A DNA stretch of 64,000 bases from Metallyticus violacea (taxonomy: Eukaryota > Arthropoda > Insecta > Mantodea > Metallyticidae), in NCBI GenBank assembly GCA_030762175.1, contig CM060831.1, positions 34,890,001-34,954,000 of the forward strand, written 5' to 3'. A program made the position numbers and the translations under genes. Positions within the stretch are counted from its first letter, which is position 1. Each line of letters starts with the position of its first letter. The notes under the pieces were generated by a model, which did no database searches, had not been told where the DNA came from, and saw only the letters and a program-made list of their open reading frames with translations. Positions 61,755-64,000 of this stretch are shown here, one piece after another.

Positions 61755-62740
61755 TGCTTCTTTTCTCAGCTGCTTTCTTTCCGGCCGAATACTATCATTA
61801 TTCTCTTCTTTTATTAATTCTGCTTCGTTCTTCTGATTGCGTGTTATCTTCTTCATCTGCTTGTAATTTTTTTCTCTGATTCTCTGGGATCTTTTACGGT
61901 AGCATACGGCTTCTGTCAGTTTGATTTTAATAATCAGGTTACTGTTTAAGCTCAAGTTTCCGTTTAAAAACATAAATAATGATTTGTATGAATGAGATGC
62001 TTCTATTTATAAAGATCGTCTGTTTTCAGTCTGGTAAACAGACAGCCTATGATGGTGCAGTTAATACGGCAAGAAAGCATTCTAAAGATAAACTGTTAGG
62101 TAGTGGTGAAAAGAGAATAAATAGTGTTGAACGTTTTCAACAAACTGATGCAAGAATGTCCAACTGTTCTTGCGAAGACATCATCAAATTAACTGCGGAA
62201 TATATTGGTGTAAATAATGATTTCTTTCTTAGCGAATTGTTAATATTGTTTTTTTTTTTTTTTTTTTGAGCATAGATATATAAACTCTACAATGCGCCAA
62301 GCACAGAGCAACCAATCTGCCATTCGTTGATGTTAGAGGCGGGGCAAGCGCGTAGTGATACAAATGTTTTGTTTATATTTTATTTGGTTTCCTAGGTTAG
62401 ACTACTTTAGTTGACTATATTACAATTTTTGTTATCCGGTTATGCACTTACTTTAGAAATTTCTACACAGAATCATTTGAAAGAGTAAAAATAAACCACT
62501 GCATTATTTAACCCTTTGACAAAATATATGTTTAAAACAGAAAATAATCTACTAATTTGTTAAAGAGGTAGGGTGGGCCTAAAATGAAGTCTCTTATATA
62601 AAATTCAAAAATTTAAATAAGCAATGTTAACAAAACAATGACACATGAAAAAATACCCAAAACACCACCAAATGACCCAAATTCACCCATTCCCTCACCG
62701 GAGGATTAATGTTTACGTTAACGTTTCGTCTCCGGAAACC
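61755..62740. other. Nothing firmly recognised
   Basis: A plus-strand ORF at 61979-62269 follows an acceptor-like TCTGTTTTCAG (62020-62030) but runs into a poly-T of about 17 at 62250, has no donor and no motif. I do not call it an exon. Confidence 0.35.
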
Positions 62741-62749
62741 ATATAAAGA

Positions 62750-62812
62750 TGACGTCATCAAAACCCGGACAGTGTTCATCAACATTTTGATGCGGTTTGG
62801 GGAGCTATAAAT
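62750..62812 (+). promoter_or_regulatory. Promoter-like pair: CRE palindrome and TATA box
   Basis: TGACGTCA (62750-62757), a perfect cAMP-response element, lies about 50 bases upstream of CTATAAAT (62805-62812). AATCAGCGT occurs just after the TATA box and again near 62862. No recognised ORF or exon follows, so this is only a motif arrangement that could serve as a promoter for an unseen upstream exon or a transposon. Confidence 0.25.
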
Positions 62813-62819
62813 CAGCGTC

Positions 62820-64000
62820 TGGTGTTTGTTTTTGAAACCGCTGTCGCTTTGCTGGACTAAATCAGCGTTTTCCCTGACGCACGGTCATAATTTGTAGTTA
62901 TTTTATCTACACTTTTTTCAGAGAAACGGTATGGTGAGATTTCTCTACTGCAGTGCTTATACAGGACGGAATGGAAATAAATGCCTACCTTATACTATTA
63001 ATGTTTAAAATCTTGTAGTTCTCCCAATTGTAAGAAAATAAAATGGTTGTAAATTTATTTTCTGCAACACAGTGCCAACATTAGTTACTACCTTCGGCTC
63101 TCTCCGCTTCCGCTAGGGACTGGCTTGGGACTGCAGCTATAGCCACTCTAGCAGCCTCTGAGAATTTCTCTTGCTGTATGGATAAATATAGAAAATCGAG
63201 GTATGTCGCCCACTCTAAAGGTTAACTCGGCATGTCAAAAGACTACGCGTACATGCTCCACCAAGGTTTATTTCTTGATCAACTGCAAATTAAACAGAAT
63301 ATCTTCGATCATCAAAACAGGAGACACTGCAGCCTTATCTATAAATCACGTGTAGTGATTAGGAAAACACAGTAATATATTCCATACAATTCAATCCCAT
63401 TATGTAACGCTGGACAAACACCGGCCCCGCCAGGGCACAAGAATGAAAAGTAAACCAACGTAACCTTTGAGCTTGGAATTGTAACAAAGTGTACTGAACA
63501 ATGGCATAGGTAGTTCCTGGCTTGCCACGAAAATCACACGTAAATCACACGTATATTGCCATGTGCTGAAGCCACAGAGAGGGATAATTATCAATATATC
63601 CGCCAAAACATTTAATTCCTCTTCTTTCACTGTATTTACCCTCATCGCTTGTAGGGCTTACAACCCTCGGGATTTACACACTGATGCCTGGTCAGTCACT
63701 TGTGGGGAAACTATTTGCTCTGGGTGCCCATAGAGCACATATGCACACTGAGGGGCTCCCTGAATGGATGGTCAACCTATTTCGGGACCGCCTCGATGAC
63801 ATCACAAACATAGACATATACAAATAGTTGGAATGAACATGAATGATGAAATGGAAGATAAATACATGGCAGAGAAATACTAACCCCCATTTGTCCTGAC
63901 TGACGGAAAACCTGTCAGATGAGTCGACCTCATTTGAACCTAGAACATTCCAAATACAGATCCAACGCTTTATTGCCTAAGCCAGTTCTCTGCATCGATG
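62820..64000. other. Nothing recognised
   Basis: Mixed-composition sequence. The 81-codon minus ORF at 63400-63645 and a GC-richer patch at 63420-63800 have no recognisable motif. Confidence 0.4.

Noticed and set aside
61979..62269. Possible exon after TCTGTTTTCAG
   Set aside because: It has no donor site before the poly-T, and the peptide shows no family signature.

Overview
This is an AT-rich stretch of a large insect (arthropod) genome. It is eukaryotic: there are no operons, ribosome-binding sites or long conserved ORFs. It has canonical GT-AG splice sites, four families of tRNA-derived SINEs, LINE fragments and many decayed Tc1/mariner and piggyBac transposons. The repeat mix (abundant tRNA-headed SINEs with target-site duplications, mariner-rich decay, tens-of-kb introns) fits a large-genome polyneopteran such as a cockroach or termite. 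That placement is a guess, because no lineage-specific marker can be read here.

One protein-coding gene is clear. Two minus-strand exons, at 41502-41691 and 1507-1628, encode consecutive parts of a TMTC protein (transmembrane O-mannosyltransferase with TPR repeats, targeting cadherins, in the endoplasmic reticulum). The upstream exon carries the DUF1736-type segment. The downstream exon carries the next membrane segments and ends in the hallmark VGFVVAERVLYIP(S) motif. The two join in phase 0 across an intron of about 39.9 kb that fills most of the window. Upstream exons lie beyond 41.7 kb and downstream exons lie before position 1; I could not find either inside the window.

The rest is intronic or upstream sequence made largely of repeats. 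SINE family A (about 280-320 bp) is at 7.4, 21.7, 26.6, 30.5, 39.6, 44.5 and 60.1 kb. Family B (about 300 bp) is at 16.1, 17.7, 25.5, 31.0, 59.7 and 61.5 kb. Family C is at 7.1 kb and family D at 0.4 and 49.9 kb. Several copies keep intact 10-14 bp target-site duplications. DNA-transposon relics include a piggyBac (5.3-6.8 kb), an internally deleted Tc1-like element with terminal inverted repeats (15.3 kb), a second relic of the same Tc1 family (46.9 kb), a nearly whole but broken IS630/mariner-type element with terminal inverted repeats (35.4-36.6 kb), and mariner fragments at 3.5, 12.1, 20.2, 52.9 and 56.0 kb. Two LINE 3' ends are at 11.0-11.4 kb (minus) and 37.8-38.3 kb (plus).

The most unusual structures are a 1.1 kb TAG-trinucleotide tract (58.6-59.7 kb) that grows directly out of the 3' tail of a SINE, and two unrelated short hairpin-forming repeats that each occur twice in the intron (23.7/33.1 kb and 25.2/29.3 kb). 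I see no new multi-gene system here. The hairpin repeats are the best candidates for something not yet described.
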